Positions 15,659 to 24,259 of a stretch of DNA of 64,000 nucleotides are shown here, piece after piece. The notes beneath the pieces are model-generated. The model was not told the DNA's origin, did no database searches, and saw only the letters and a list, made by a program, of their open reading frames with translations. Source of the stretch: an uncultured Clostridia bacterium (GTDB taxonomy: Bacteria > Bacillota > Clostridia > Oscillospirales > Acutalibacteraceae); the NCBI GenBank assembly GCA_947166625.1, contig CAMVEX010000002.1:115030-179029 (forward strand), in the 5' to 3' direction. Both the position numbers and the translations under genes were made by a program. Within the stretch, counting starts at the first letter, position 1. Every line of letters begins with the position of its first letter.

Positions 15659-17694
15659 TTCAGATCATCTCCGAGATTTGTCGTATATTGCCATTTGATA
15701 ACATCGTTATCGCTGAGCGTATATTCTCCGCAGCCGCGATCTGCAAATTCGCCGTTTACCGAATACATCCAGCCAGAAAGTTCGCCGTAATCGAATTCAT
15801 AGAGGTAATTTATCCCGGCGATATAAGCGTGGCTGTGATCGCCGAGCGCCTGAGTATTATCTTCAATCTGAATCTTATATTTCTTCGCGGCGTATATGAG
15901 GCAGTCATAGACGGTTGAGCCTTCTTTGAGCTCAAAACGGGTTTCGGGAAGAATGATCCCGTCTGACGGCGTAATGCTTTCCTCTCCCCTGCCCGCGACG
16001 GTATCGCAGGTGATGCTCATCGTGACAGTTACCGTGCTGCCGACCGTTTCGCCGGGCTCTTTGTAATATTCATCCGCGGTCTTTATATCCGCAAACAGAG
16101 TGCCTGCCGTTCCAGCCGCGGCAAGTGCGAAAATGATTATGAAATTCAGGGCTTTTCTTTTTTTCTTTATCAGAAGGATCGCCGCCCCGATTCCTGCCGC
16201 CGCCCAAATCCCGCAGACGATATATTTCTTTACTCTGTTAAATTCAAATTTCCCGCCGCCGTTATTTCCGACGGATTCGGTTTCGGATTCGTTTTTTATA
16301 TCGCCGTGAGTATTTTCAAGCGTTTCATCCGCAGTGGTTTCGGCTTTCAAAAATCCGGCGGTCTTTTCCGTCATTGAAGCCGTCGCTTCAGGCTGCTCCG
16401 TCATTTCTGCTGCCGATGATACGGCAGATTCGGAAAATGCCGCAGATGTTCCGGATTTTTCGGCGGGCGAAGATTCGGCGCTTTTTTTGGGGGCTGAGGG
16501 CGTCGCCGCAGTAGGCGCCGCCGTCTCCGAATGTCGGCTTGATTTTGCAGGCGCCGCAGTAACGGTCCGCCTTGAATAAGCGGTCATTGAAGCAGTCGTA
16601 CCGGTTACGGTTTGGCGCTGTTTTGATGAAGGGCGCGGAGCCGTGTCGGCTGTCTGCGTTCGCGAGGCGGTCGAAGTTTTGGTGGTGGGAAGAATCTTCC
16701 CCGAAGACGATGAGGTCAAGTCCGGGTCTTTGACGCTCACTCCCGGCTTCAGATCATAAAGCTGACCCGCGCCTTTTTGCATACGGATGATCGAAACGAG
16801 CGCGTAGAGCACCTGTGAGGTGGCGGTAAGGTTGTATTTACCGCCCGCTTCGTGAGAATAGCCGTAATCGGACGCCTTAAACGAAAGCATGAAATCAACG
16901 GCGCTTTTGCCGTTTTTTATGAATCTCGGATCGCTTCGCGGATCTGTTTTAAGCGCGGTCAGCGCAACTATCACCTGAGCCGCGCTCTCGGGATTCTTTT
17001 TGCCCATGCTCAAATACCCGCCGTCGGGCTGCTGCATATTGCTGAGCTTTTCAAGCGCTTTGGATATTGATTCTTTGACCTTATCCCTGCCGCTGTAATG
17101 TGCGAGAGCCTGCACCGCCATAGCGGTCACATCCGTATCGGCGGTGTCTCCTTTTAGCGCCCAGCCTCCGTCGCCAAGCTGATTTGATATGATGTAATCA
17201 ATAACTCCGTCCTCGTTCACGGAGCTTGAAGAGTAACCGTTCGCGAGCAGGTGAAGCCCATAGATACGGCTCATTATACCAAGGCCGTTTATTTCATTAT
17301 TGACCGTTTTCCCTATATAATCGCCGCCCGTATTCATAGCGGCAAACATCAGCGCTATCCTCTCTTTTGTAACGGAATTGTCATAGCCGCTGCCGGAGGA
17401 ATACTTTTTGAGCGAGGAAGCATATTTACTGTAATCATACTTTCCGCCCTCATACTGTATCAGCGAAAAAACAAGCCAATCCGATGTTATCCCGGCATTC
17501 TGAGCGTAAACTCCGTCAAGAAGCGCCTGAATATTTTTTGCCCCCGTGCGTTTCAATTCATCCGAAAAAATGCCGTCTGCCGCGCTCTGCTCGGAAACAG
17601 CGCCGGCCCGGAGCGTAAACGCGCCGGGCAGCATTGAAAGCAGTATCGTAAAAATAACGGCAGCGGCAAATACCGCTTTAAGGGCTTTTTTCAT
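15655..17694 (-). CDS. exported transcobalamin-like protein: alpha/alpha toroid, Ser/Thr linker, membrane hairpin, DUF4430
   Basis: This 679-residue protein starts with a signal peptide (about 1-32). Residues about 40-325 form helical repeats with DGG motifs (LGDGGWALKG, QPDGGYLSMG), as in prenyltransferase/terpene-cyclase-like alpha6/alpha6 toroids. A low-complexity Ser/Thr/Ala/Pro linker (about 330-480) follows, then two hydrophobic helices (about 483-530) with an IKKKRK turn, then a DUF4430 domain (about 545-679; GSTVYDCLIYA, YIAGINYLYEF, SGWMYSVNGEF). Toroid plus DUF4430 is the domain pair of animal intrinsic factor and transcobalamin, which bind B12 between the two domains. The hairpin would place both domains outside the cell. 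The start has no clear ribosome site 9 bases after the upstream gene, suggesting coupling. Cobalamin binding is inferred. Confidence 0.75.
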   Translation of the reverse strand: MKKALKAVFAAAVIFTILLSMLPGAFTLRAGAVSEQSAADGIFSDELKRTGAKNIQALLDGVYAQNAGITSDWLVFSLIQYEGGKYDYSKYASSLKKYSSGSGYDNSVTKERIALMFAAMNTGGDYIGKTVNNEINGLGIMSRIYGLHLLANGYSSSSVNEDGVIDYIISNQLGDGGWALKGDTADTDVTAMAVQALAHYSGRDKVKESISKALEKLSNMQQPDGGYLSMGKKNPESAAQVIVALTALKTDPRSDPRFIKNGKSAVDFMLSFKASDYGYSHEAGGKYNLTATSQVLYALVSIIRMQKGAGQLYDLKPGVSVKDPDLTSSSSGKILPTTKTSTASRTQTADTAPRPSSKQRQTVTGTTASMTAYSRRTVTAAPAKSSRHSETAAPTAATPSAPKKSAESSPAEKSGTSAAFSESAVSSAAEMTEQPEATASMTEKTAGFLKAETTADETLENTHGDIKNESETESVGNNGGGKFEFNRVKKYIVCGIWAAAGIGAAILLIKKKRKALNFIIIFALAAAGTAGTLFADIKTADEYYKEPGETVGSTVTVTMSITCDTVAGRGEESITPSDGIILPETRFELKEGSTVYDCLIYAAKKYKIQIEDNTQALGDHSHAYIAGINYLYEFDYGELSGWMYSVNGEFADRGCGEYTLSDNDVIKWQYTTNLGDDLK

Positions 17695-17703
17695 AACTGA
17701 TGT

Positions 17704-18492
17704 TTATCTGGTAAACAGACCTTTTACGAATGATACTATCGAATCTATGATGTAATTGATAAGGCCCCAGATGTCAAAATCGACGGTAACTCTGCATACG
17801 GGAGGAACAAGAAGCGCCTCGCTTTCTCCCTCAGCCGGTTTCGGAGCCTTCGCGCTGATCACGTGCTCGCCGGAAACGGGGATCACTACCTTCGCTTTGC
17901 CGTCTTTGCCGGTCAGAATGCCGGTGGGCAGGCCGTCAACGGTAATTTCCGCGCCCTCGCAGGGAGCTGAAACGGGATTCCAGTTTTCGTCATAGGAGCA
18001 GACGTTGTAAGTTACCTCGATGGTTTCGTGTGACTTTGCCTTTACATTCTTATCGTTAAAGAATGAATATGAATCGCTGTATCCTTCGGCGTCACGGTAA
18101 GACCACGCATAGAGGAAATCGCCTTCCTTTACGGTATCGGTCAGATTCCACGCCATATTGTCATTCACATAGTAGCCAAAGCTCGATTTGTTTTCTTCGC
18201 CCCAGAGCTTGCCCAGGCTGAGACCGTACTGGCTCTCATAGGTGCCGTAGCCCTTTGCGGCTCCGCCTTCAAAATACTGTTCGTGAGCGCAGTAGAGAGC
18301 ATCGTTTACGGTAAGAGCGCCGTCTTTGTCTTTATCCTCCACCAAAACAAGCTTGTTGGGGAGCGCAAGCTTTCCGCTCTTATCGGAAATCGCGACATGA
18401 AGCAATGCCCTTGCTCCGTCGGCAGCGAAAGCAACCGTAACAGCGCCCAAAAGCATCAGCATTGCGAGCAAAACCGAAATTACTTTTTTCAT
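17704..18492 (-). CDS. secreted DUF4430-like protein, first gene of the riboswitch operon
   Basis: This 262-residue protein has a clear signal peptide ending at AFAADG. The middle (about 55-135) contains TVNDALYCAHEQ, SSFGYYVNDNMAW and EGDFLYAWSYRD, in the order of a DUF4430 (transcobalamin C-domain-like) fold. Residues about 150-230 resemble a small beta domain of the Big/CNA kind (EITVDGLPTGILTGKDGKAKV). The C-terminus is a hydrophobic amphipathic tail ending KGLFTR, perhaps a membrane or wall contact. ATG follows AAGGAG at 9 bases. Its place directly behind the riboswitch suggests a secreted cobalamin-binding partner of the larger downstream protein. Confidence 0.65.
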   Translation of the reverse strand: MKKVISVLLAMLMLLGAVTVAFAADGARALLHVAISDKSGKLALPNKLVLVEDKDKDGALTVNDALYCAHEQYFEGGAAKGYGTYESQYGLSLGKLWGEENKSSFGYYVNDNMAWNLTDTVKEGDFLYAWSYRDAEGYSDSYSFFNDKNVKAKSHETIEVTYNVCSYDENWNPVSAPCEGAEITVDGLPTGILTGKDGKAKVVIPVSGEHVISAKAPKPAEGESEALLVPPVCRVTVDFDIWGLINYIIDSIVSFVKGLFTR

Positions 18493-18519
18493 AATGAATG
18501 TCTCCTTTTATTCCGGGAT

Positions 18520-18750
18520 CCGCAAGGATCCGTATTTACAAAATAAAAACGCCTTTTCACCGGAATGAAAAAGCATAGCACAGACAGGCTCTTGCAAAAT
18601 CAGCAAAAGCCCGCGGCAAAATTTCCCATTCCCGGAAACCGTAATTAAAACCGCTCGTATCCGGAGAGCCTTCCGACTGTGACGGCAATGGATGTTGCGG
18701 CGGATTTTCACCGCGCTTTCCTCCCTTGAATAACGGATACAGTATCAACT
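18520..18750 (-). promoter_or_regulatory. cobalamin-type riboswitch leader
   Basis: On the minus strand the leader contains GCGGTGAAAATCCGCCGC (the B12-box-like core), then GCCGTCACAGTCGGAAG and CTCCGGATACGAG, in the order of cobalamin riboswitches (GGTGNAAATCC, CCACTGT, GGA-ACC elements). Near the gene a GGATCC hairpin lies just before the ribosome site, and CCGGAAT beside the site can pair with ATTCCGG about 45 bases upstream, so control at translation is plausible. The downstream genes fit B12 uptake. The match was judged by eye, not by a covariance model. Confidence 0.7.
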
Positions 18751-18757
18751 TGAATTG

Positions 18758-18786
18758 ATATTACCACAAATCGTTTTTATTGTCAA
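18758..18786 (-). promoter_or_regulatory. promoter of the B12-type operon
   Basis: Minus-strand TTGACA and TAATAT are spaced by 17 bases, just upstream of the riboswitch. Confidence 0.7.
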
Positions 18787-18821
18787 GGAAACACAAAATC
18801 ACAAATAATCTCAACTGAATA

Positions 18822-18850
18822 TTGAAAACGGCGGATAAAAGTATTAAAAT
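18822..18850 (+). promoter_or_regulatory. putative iolB promoter
   Basis: TTGAAA and TAAAAT are spaced by 17 bases, 31 bases before the iolB start. Both hexamers differ from consensus, so the call is moderate. Confidence 0.45.
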
Positions 18851-18881
18851 AGCCGTATAATCGACTTAACGGAGGAACGAT

Positions 18882-19655
18882 ATGCTTTACAAAGAAGATT
18901 TTGATCTGAACGGCGAAAAGCTGCTGTGTGAAATGGGCGGCAAAAACAAAGAGATGAATATGACCATAAAGGTCAAGCGTCTGCCGGCAGGCGAAAAATA
19001 TACCATTCTCGCTCCGGAGGATGAAACGGCGATATTGATCCTGCAGGGGGATATGAATGTTTCATGGTGCGGCAAATGCGAAAATATGAAGAGGGAGAGC
19101 CCATTTGAAAAGAAGCCCTTCTGCCTTCATGTCTGCAAAAACACTCAGATAGATATTGAAGCTGTCGAAGCGAGTGAATTTATAATCCAGCAGACCGATA
19201 ACGAGAGAGAATTCGCTCCCGTATTCTATAAGCCCGAGGATTGCCTCTATCAGCATTTCGGCAAAGGCCAGTGGGAGGGCACGGGCTACCGTATCTGCTC
19301 CACGATGTTTGATTATGATAATGCGCCCTATTCAAATATGGTTATGGGCGAGGTATTTAATCAGCCCGGCAGATGGTCAAGCTATCCCCCTCATCATCAT
19401 CCTCAGCCCGAGGTCTATTATTACCGCTTCAATCCCTCTCAGGGATTCGGTGCCTGCTTCAACGGCGAAGATGTTTTCAAGAGCGAAGACGGCTCATGGT
19501 GTACCATTACCGACGGAAACAATCATCAGCAGGTCACGGCGCCCGGCTACGAAATGTATTATGTATGGATGATAAGGCATATTGACGGCGACCCGTGGTA
19601 TAAGACAACGAGATTTTATGAGAAAAAGCACGAATGGCTTGTCAACGCCGATTAA
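18882..19655 (+). CDS. iolB: 5-deoxy-glucuronate isomerase
   Basis: This 257-residue bicupin matches IolB, which isomerises 5-deoxy-D-glucuronate in the myo-inositol pathway. The metal-binding cupin motif YPPHHHPQPEVYYYRF (about residues 165-180) is intact, and length is close to the family norm. ATG follows GGAGG at 7 bases. No other iol gene is adjacent; the class II aldolase 750 bases downstream is better read as fructose-bisphosphate aldolase but could in principle act as IolJ. The gene is flanked by its own promoter and terminator, so it is probably monocistronic. A different 5-deoxyhexuronate-like substrate cannot be excluded. Confidence 0.85.
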   Translation: MLYKEDFDLNGEKLLCEMGGKNKEMNMTIKVKRLPAGEKYTILAPEDETAILILQGDMNVSWCGKCENMKRESPFEKKPFCLHVCKNTQIDIEAVEASEFIIQQTDNEREFAPVFYKPEDCLYQHFGKGQWEGTGYRICSTMFDYDNAPYSNMVMGEVFNQPGRWSSYPPHHHPQPEVYYYRFNPSQGFGACFNGEDVFKSEDGSWCTITDGNNHQQVTAPGYEMYYVWMIRHIDGDPWYKTTRFYEKKHEWLVNAD

Positions 19656-19678
19656 AAAATTCATAATGGGTAAACTGA

Positions 19679-19708
19679 GCGGCACGGAATTCCGTGCCGC
19701 CTTATTTT
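19679..19708 (+). terminator. intrinsic terminator after iolB
   Basis: A perfect 22-base palindrome (arms GCGGCACGGAA / TTCCGTGCCGC) is followed by CTTATTTTG. Confidence 0.75.
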
Positions 19709-19741
19709 GATTTCGGTTACGGTTTTAATTACCCTGTCCTG

Positions 19742-20239
19742 TCATCTGTTGAATATGCTCACGATCCTCGCAAAGATAAAAAACGGCAGATATTCCAAAA
19801 AACTGAAGAAATTTTTGACATAATAGCCAAACGGCGGAATTACCGTCACCTCGACCGAAACGGATACTCCGCTCTCGGGCTCCGTAACCGTCACGGTGGC
19901 TGAGCCGAGCTTTTTGCCGGTGATGAGGACGCTGCCGAATCTGTATTCCTCAACCTTTTCGGGCTCTGCCGATAAAATATCGCCGTCGCTCACGGTTATG
20001 ACGGCGTTTCTCACATCAAAGCGAGTTTCAGCCTCAAGGGGCTCGGGATAGACAACAAAATAAGTTTCTATACCCCTGTATGCGATCAGTTTCCCGTCTA
20101 TCGCCGATGTGTCAAGCGATTCGAGGGCAGGCGGAGCGGAAGCCGGCTCTTCGCCCTCTGCGGCATAAACGGCGGCCATGAGCGAAAATGCAATGGCCAG
20201 CGCAAGCGCCGCGCTCACCGTCCTTTTGATAATGTTCAT
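19742..20239 (-). CDS. small secreted protein with bacterial Ig-like domain
   Basis: This 165-residue protein has a signal peptide (about 1-26, ending VYAAEG), a short acidic/Pro linker and a beta-rich part (about 55-135; AVITVSDGDILSAEP, GSATVTVTEPESGVSVSVEV) that resembles a Big-2-type Ig-like domain. The last 30 residues are strongly hydrophobic/aromatic and end FARIVSIFNR, like the tail of the secreted protein at 17704. The ATG at 20239 has AGGAGG 9 bases upstream; a longer frame reaching 20317 is rejected. It is divergent from fba. No specific function is recognised; cell-surface attachment is a guess. Confidence 0.6.
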   Translation of the reverse strand: MNIIKRTVSAALALAIAFSLMAAVYAAEGEEPASAPPALESLDTSAIDGKLIAYRGIETYFVVYPEPLEAETRFDVRNAVITVSDGDILSAEPEKVEEYRFGSVLITGKKLGSATVTVTEPESGVSVSVEVTVIPPFGYYVKNFFSFLEYLPFFIFARIVSIFNR

Positions 20240-20345
20240 CTTGTTCCCTCCTTTTTGCATCTTACAAAATACATCTGTCGGTAAATTCATTTTATCATTA
20301 CCTCCCCTCTTTGTCAATTATCGGGGCATTTGCTCTCATTTGGCA

Positions 20346-20373
20346 TTGACAAACAATGATTTTTTGATATAAT
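20346..20373 (+). promoter_or_regulatory. fba promoter
   Basis: TTGACA and TATAAT, both perfect consensus hexamers, are spaced by 16 bases, 38 bases before the fba start. A strong promoter suits a glycolytic enzyme. Confidence 0.8.
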
Positions 20374-20411
20374 AAGTTCGTTAAATTTCAAACAGATTAA
20401 GGAGAAACAGT

Positions 20412-21347
20412 ATGGCACTCGTAAACACAACCGAAATGTTTAAGAAGGCTTATGAGGGCGGCTACGCCATCGGCGCTTTCAATGTAAACAACATGGAGAT
20501 AGTTCAGGGTATCGTTGCCGCGGCAGAGAATCTCAAGGCTCCCGTTATCCTCCAGGTTTCCAAAGGCGCAAGGGCTTATGCCGGCCACAATTACCTCATG
20601 AAGCTCGTTGAGGCCGCTACCATGGAGACAGATGTACCCATCGCCATCCATCTCGATCACGGCCCCGATTTTGAAACCTGCAAATCCTGCATAGACGGCG
20701 GCTTCACCTCCGTTATGATCGACGGCTCAAGCCTTCCTTATGAAGAGAACATCGCCGTTACCGCAAAAGTTGTAGAGTATGCTCACGCTCACGGCGTTAC
20801 CGTTGAAGGCGAGCTCGGCACCCTTGCGGGCGTTGAGGATGATGTAGTTGTTGAATCCGGCAGCGAGAGCTACACAAAGCCCGAGCAGGTCGAGGATTTC
20901 GCAAGCAGGACCGGCGTTGACTCGCTCGCGATCGCGATCGGCACAAGCCACGGCGCATATAAATTCAAGCCCGGTCAGAAGCCCCAGCTCCGCTTTGACA
21001 TTCTCGAAGAGGTCAGCAGGCGTCTTCCCGGTTTCCCGATAGTTCTTCACGGCGCTTCATCCGTTATGCCCGAATATGTTGAAAAGATCAATGCCCACGG
21101 CGGAAAGATGCCCGACGCTATCGGCATCCCCGAGCCTATGCTCAGACAGGCGGCAGAGATGGCGGTCTGCAAGATCAACGTTGACTCCGACCTTCGTCTT
21201 GCTCTTACGGCATCCATACGCGAGCATTTTGACCTTTATCCCGATCATTTCGATCCCAGACAGTATCTCAAACCCGCCCGCCAGGCGATCCAGGAAGTTG
21301 TTGAGCATAAAATGCGTGACGTCTTCGGCTGCGCAGGCAAGGCATAA
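20412..21347 (+). CDS. fba: class II fructose-1,6-bisphosphate aldolase
   Basis: This 311-residue zinc aldolase splits fructose-1,6-bisphosphate in glycolysis. It has AIHLDHG (zinc-binding His), VEGELGTLAG (catalytic region), IGTSHGAYK and LHGASS (zinc ligands), and KINVDSDLR near the phosphate site. Length and the closing FDPRQYLKPARQAIQ are typical of the long clostridial FbaA type. It has its own near-perfect promoter, a GGAG ribosome site and a strong terminator, so it is monocistronic and highly expressed. IolJ or tagatose-bisphosphate aldolase are related alternatives, but the sequence favours FBA. Confidence 0.92.
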   Translation: MALVNTTEMFKKAYEGGYAIGAFNVNNMEIVQGIVAAAENLKAPVILQVSKGARAYAGHNYLMKLVEAATMETDVPIAIHLDHGPDFETCKSCIDGGFTSVMIDGSSLPYEENIAVTAKVVEYAHAHGVTVEGELGTLAGVEDDVVVESGSESYTKPEQVEDFASRTGVDSLAIAIGTSHGAYKFKPGQKPQLRFDILEEVSRRLPGFPIVLHGASSVMPEYVEKINAHGGKMPDAIGIPEPMLRQAAEMAVCKINVDSDLRLALTASIREHFDLYPDHFDPRQYLKPARQAIQEVVEHKMRDVFGCAGKA

Positions 21348-21361
21348 TTTCAACAAATTTA

Positions 21362-21397
21362 CTGCCCGCTGTTTTCGCGGGCAGTTGTCATTATTTT
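21362..21397 (+). terminator. intrinsic terminator after fba
   Basis: CTGCCCGC pairs with GCGGGCAG around a 7-base loop, followed by a T-rich tract. Confidence 0.85.
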
Positions 21398-21411
21398 ACG
21401 GAGGATAATTT

Positions 21412-22002
21412 ATGAAATGCGCCTATTGCGAAGCGGAAATTCCCGAAAACGCCGCCGAATGCCCCGATTGCGGCAAAGCGGTCGATAAGGCAGGGCTCGG
21501 AAGCACCTTAAAGTTTTATGATTGCGCTCATGCCGTAAGAGTGAGCGCCATTGAGTATTTTTTGACGGCGTGCGTCTTCGGCGGTCTTGCTTATACGTTT
21601 ATAGGCTCTCTCTTTCCGCTTGGTCTTAAAGGCGGTATTCACATCTCCTTTAACCTGTTTGATTGCTTTACCGTAATAGCGGCCCTCTTTGCGTTAAGCT
21701 GCCTGATACGCGGGATCATACTTCTCATAAACGCAAAGAAATATTATTTTTCCGTCAAGGCTCACGGAGTTAAAGGATGCATCCCCGGTATTTTGAAGGC
21801 GACACGCTCATTATCGCTGAATTTTGATGAAATATCCTATGTAAACCATACGAGGCATCTCAGAGGTTACGGGCCACTCACGATCGGCACAAAGCAGGGC
21901 AAAAAGATATATGTGATGACCCTGATGCGCGATGAAGCGGAATTCGTTTACAGCCATATAAGAAGCGTGCTTTCATCAAAAACAAACGGTTTTGAAGGAT
22001 AA
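21412..22002 (+). CDS. zinc-ribbon membrane protein of unknown function
   Basis: This 196-residue protein begins with a four-cysteine zinc ribbon (CAYCE and CPDCGK, residues 3-21), followed by two membrane helices (about 47-70 and 80-105). A C-terminal soluble part (about 110-190) resembles a small PH-like domain (RSLSLNFDEISYV, GPLTIGTKQGKKIYVMTL). ATG has GGAGG 7 bases upstream. It lies between two terminators, so it is likely transcribed alone or by fba read-through. I do not recognise a named family. The architecture suggests a small membrane-bound sensor or scaffold, without evidence for a specific role. Confidence 0.65.
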   Translation: MKCAYCEAEIPENAAECPDCGKAVDKAGLGSTLKFYDCAHAVRVSAIEYFLTACVFGGLAYTFIGSLFPLGLKGGIHISFNLFDCFTVIAALFALSCLIRGIILLINAKKYYFSVKAHGVKGCIPGILKATRSLSLNFDEISYVNHTRHLRGYGPLTIGTKQGKKIYVMTLMRDEAEFVYSHIRSVLSSKTNGFEG

Positions 22003-22022
22003 AACAGAATAGGCGAAACAAA

Positions 22023-22070
22023 AACTCCGCAGGCGGTGTATCGACCGTTTACTGCGGAGTTTATTTTTAT
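22023..22070. terminator. bidirectional intrinsic terminator
   Basis: AACTCCGCAG (22023-22032) pairs with CTGCGGAGTT (22052-22061), followed by TATTTTTAT. It separates the zinc-ribbon gene from the convergent ABC operon; the T run is on the plus strand, and on the minus strand AAAAACTCC leads to TGTTTTGTTTCG. Confidence 0.75.
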
Positions 22071-24229
22071 ACTGTTTCGGGATCATCGTCTTTGCTGAGT
22101 TTTGCGGTCTGCCTCTGAGCCATAACGAGCGAAGCGTAAATGCCGCCCCTCATCATAAGCTCTCTGTGAGAGCCTACCTCTGCGATCCTGCCCTTCTCTA
22201 TAACAACAAGTCTGTCTGCGTTGCGCAGGGTGGAAAGCCTGTGAGCTATGGCAAAGGTAGTCCTCCCCTTCACAAGCTTTGACAAAGCGTCCTGTATCGC
22301 TTCCTCGGTCTCGGGGTCGAGCGCGCTCGTCGCCTCGTCAAGTATGAGAAGCTCGGGGTTTCTCAGAACCGCTCTCGCTATCGCCACCCTCTGCCTTTCG
22401 CCGCCGGAGAGAGTGTGACCGTCCTCCCCTATCACGGTATTGTAGCCGTCACTCAGATTCATAATGAAATCATGCGCATTTGCCGCCTTTGCCGCCGCTA
22501 TTACCTCGCCGGGCGTAGCCCCCGGCCTTGCATAAGCTATGTTGTCATAAACAGTTCCGGCAAAAAGAAACGTCTCCTGGAAAACGACTCCCACCTTTGA
22601 ATGATAATCTTCAAGAGATATATTTTTGATATCCGTTCCGCCGATTTTAATGCTGCCGTTATCCGCATCATACAGACGTAAAACAAGATTGATAAATGTG
22701 CTTTTTCCGGCTCCCGAGTGACCGACAAGACCTATCATTTCACCCTGCTTTACCGTGAGAGATACATCCTTGAGAACGGGCTCGTATGCCTTATAGCCGA
22801 ATTGAACATTGTCAAAAACAATATCTCCGCCGAAATCCGCGCGCTCGGGTTTCTCTGTGTTTTCTACATCGTGCTTCTCATCCGTTATCTCAAAGATCTT
22901 GATGAGGCTCGTCGCTACCTCGCCCAGACGCCTCGGGATAGACGACATCCATCTGAGAGGCTCGTAGATATAAGCGAGATAAAGATTGAACGCAAGCAGC
23001 TCGCCCAGGCTGATACTGCCGTTTAACACCATTCTGCCGCCGAAATACAATACGAAAAACTCGCCTATGCCCATAAAGAATGAAAGCAGCGGGAAAACAA
23101 GCGCCCACATATGCTCATTGCTGACCGAAACATCCGCGAGCCTTTTTGAAGCAGCGGCGAATTTCTCGATCTCGCGCTCCTCGTTGCCGAAGGTCTTGAC
23201 TACCCTTATTCCCTTCACAATATCGTGAAGTATCGAGGTCGCTCTTGAATCGCAGCGCCACTGGCGCTCATATCTCACCCTTATCCTGCTCCAGAATTTT
23301 GAGATTGCAAGAAGAACGAACGGAACGGGCAGCAGGATTATGAGAGTCAAAAGCGGACTTACGCTTATCAGTATGATAAGAATAATTATAAACATCACCG
23401 CGCGGGAGATAAAATAGATCCCCTGCTCCGTAATAAAATCCTTGATCCTCTCGGTATCGTTGATGATCCTCTTTTGAAGATCGCCAGAGGTTTTATTTGA
23501 CATGGAGGATGCCGACAGGCGCTGAGTCTTATCATAGACAAGGATTCTCAGATCATTCGAGATATTGCCGCCTATCCTGTTTGCCCTGCGGTTGCTTATG
23601 ATGTTAAAGACATTGGAGAGTATCTGTGCCGCTCCGATAAGCAGGGCGGTGATGATGACTCCTTTTACCGCGTCCGCTCGGGCGATCTGAGAATTATTCA
23701 GATAATTATCTATCAGCCTGCTGTTAAAAACGGGTATCAGCGCAGAGCAAAGCGAGCTGAGCATAACAAAGATGCCCGCAAACATAAGCGAGGGCAGATA
23801 AGGCTTCGCGAGCAGGGCAAGCCTTTTGGCGAGATAAGTCTTTTTTGCGCAAAACAGGCAGGTGGTCATTCCTTTTGCGTAATGCCTGCCGCAATTCGGG
23901 CAAACCCTGAAAGAGGATCTGTCTATCTCGGTCTCTTCGCCCGTTTTGAGATAATAATTCACGACCTTGCAAAATTCGCCTATCTGCTCCACACAGGTCA
24001 TGGAATATCTGCAAACAGGCACGGAATCGCAGGCATCCGCCCCGCCGCCGGAGGAAAGAATCTCAAGCTCTCCGCAGCCGACATAGGTGCGCATAAGCAG
24101 CTCGCCCGCCTTTTCGCGGCAGACTGTCTCACCGGCGTATGCGGCGGTAATATATTCGCCGTCAAAGCCAAGCTCTCCGTCGCAGTATTCCCCTGCGCTG
24201 TTCATATCAAATCCGACCTTGAGAAACAT
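22067..24229 (-). CDS. ABC exporter with N-terminal zinc ribbon, second half-transporter
   Basis: This 720-residue protein has an N-terminal soluble part (about 1-105), a zinc ribbon (CPNCGRHY and CLFCAKK, about 109-127), a six-helix exporter membrane domain (about 140-440) and an ABC ATPase (GHSGAGKST, LSGGERQ, ILDEATSALD). All ATPase motifs are intact. It is the last gene of an operon with another zinc-ribbon ABC protein and a DUF1854 protein between them. That arrangement matches the transporter pair annotated elsewhere as linked to cyanophycin metabolism. The start has GGAGGTG at good spacing. The two ABC proteins probably form a heterodimer; the cargo is unknown. Confidence 0.8.
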   Translation of the reverse strand: MFLKVGFDMNSAGEYCDGELGFDGEYITAAYAGETVCREKAGELLMRTYVGCGELEILSSGGGADACDSVPVCRYSMTCVEQIGEFCKVVNYYLKTGEETEIDRSSFRVCPNCGRHYAKGMTTCLFCAKKTYLAKRLALLAKPYLPSLMFAGIFVMLSSLCSALIPVFNSRLIDNYLNNSQIARADAVKGVIITALLIGAAQILSNVFNIISNRRANRIGGNISNDLRILVYDKTQRLSASSMSNKTSGDLQKRIINDTERIKDFITEQGIYFISRAVMFIIILIILISVSPLLTLIILLPVPFVLLAISKFWSRIRVRYERQWRCDSRATSILHDIVKGIRVVKTFGNEEREIEKFAAASKRLADVSVSNEHMWALVFPLLSFFMGIGEFFVLYFGGRMVLNGSISLGELLAFNLYLAYIYEPLRWMSSIPRRLGEVATSLIKIFEITDEKHDVENTEKPERADFGGDIVFDNVQFGYKAYEPVLKDVSLTVKQGEMIGLVGHSGAGKSTFINLVLRLYDADNGSIKIGGTDIKNISLEDYHSKVGVVFQETFLFAGTVYDNIAYARPGATPGEVIAAAKAANAHDFIMNLSDGYNTVIGEDGHTLSGGERQRVAIARAVLRNPELLILDEATSALDPETEEAIQDALSKLVKGRTTFAIAHRLSTLRNADRLVVIEKGRIAEVGSHRELMMRGGIYASLVMAQRQTAKLSKDDDPETV

Positions 24230-24259
24230 TCCTTCACCTCCCCTGCCGGTCAGCGGTTT

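Noticed and set aside
18520..18750. TPP or other vitamin riboswitch before the ECF operon
   Set aside because: The THI-box CTGAGA core was not found; the order of elements fits cobalamin better.
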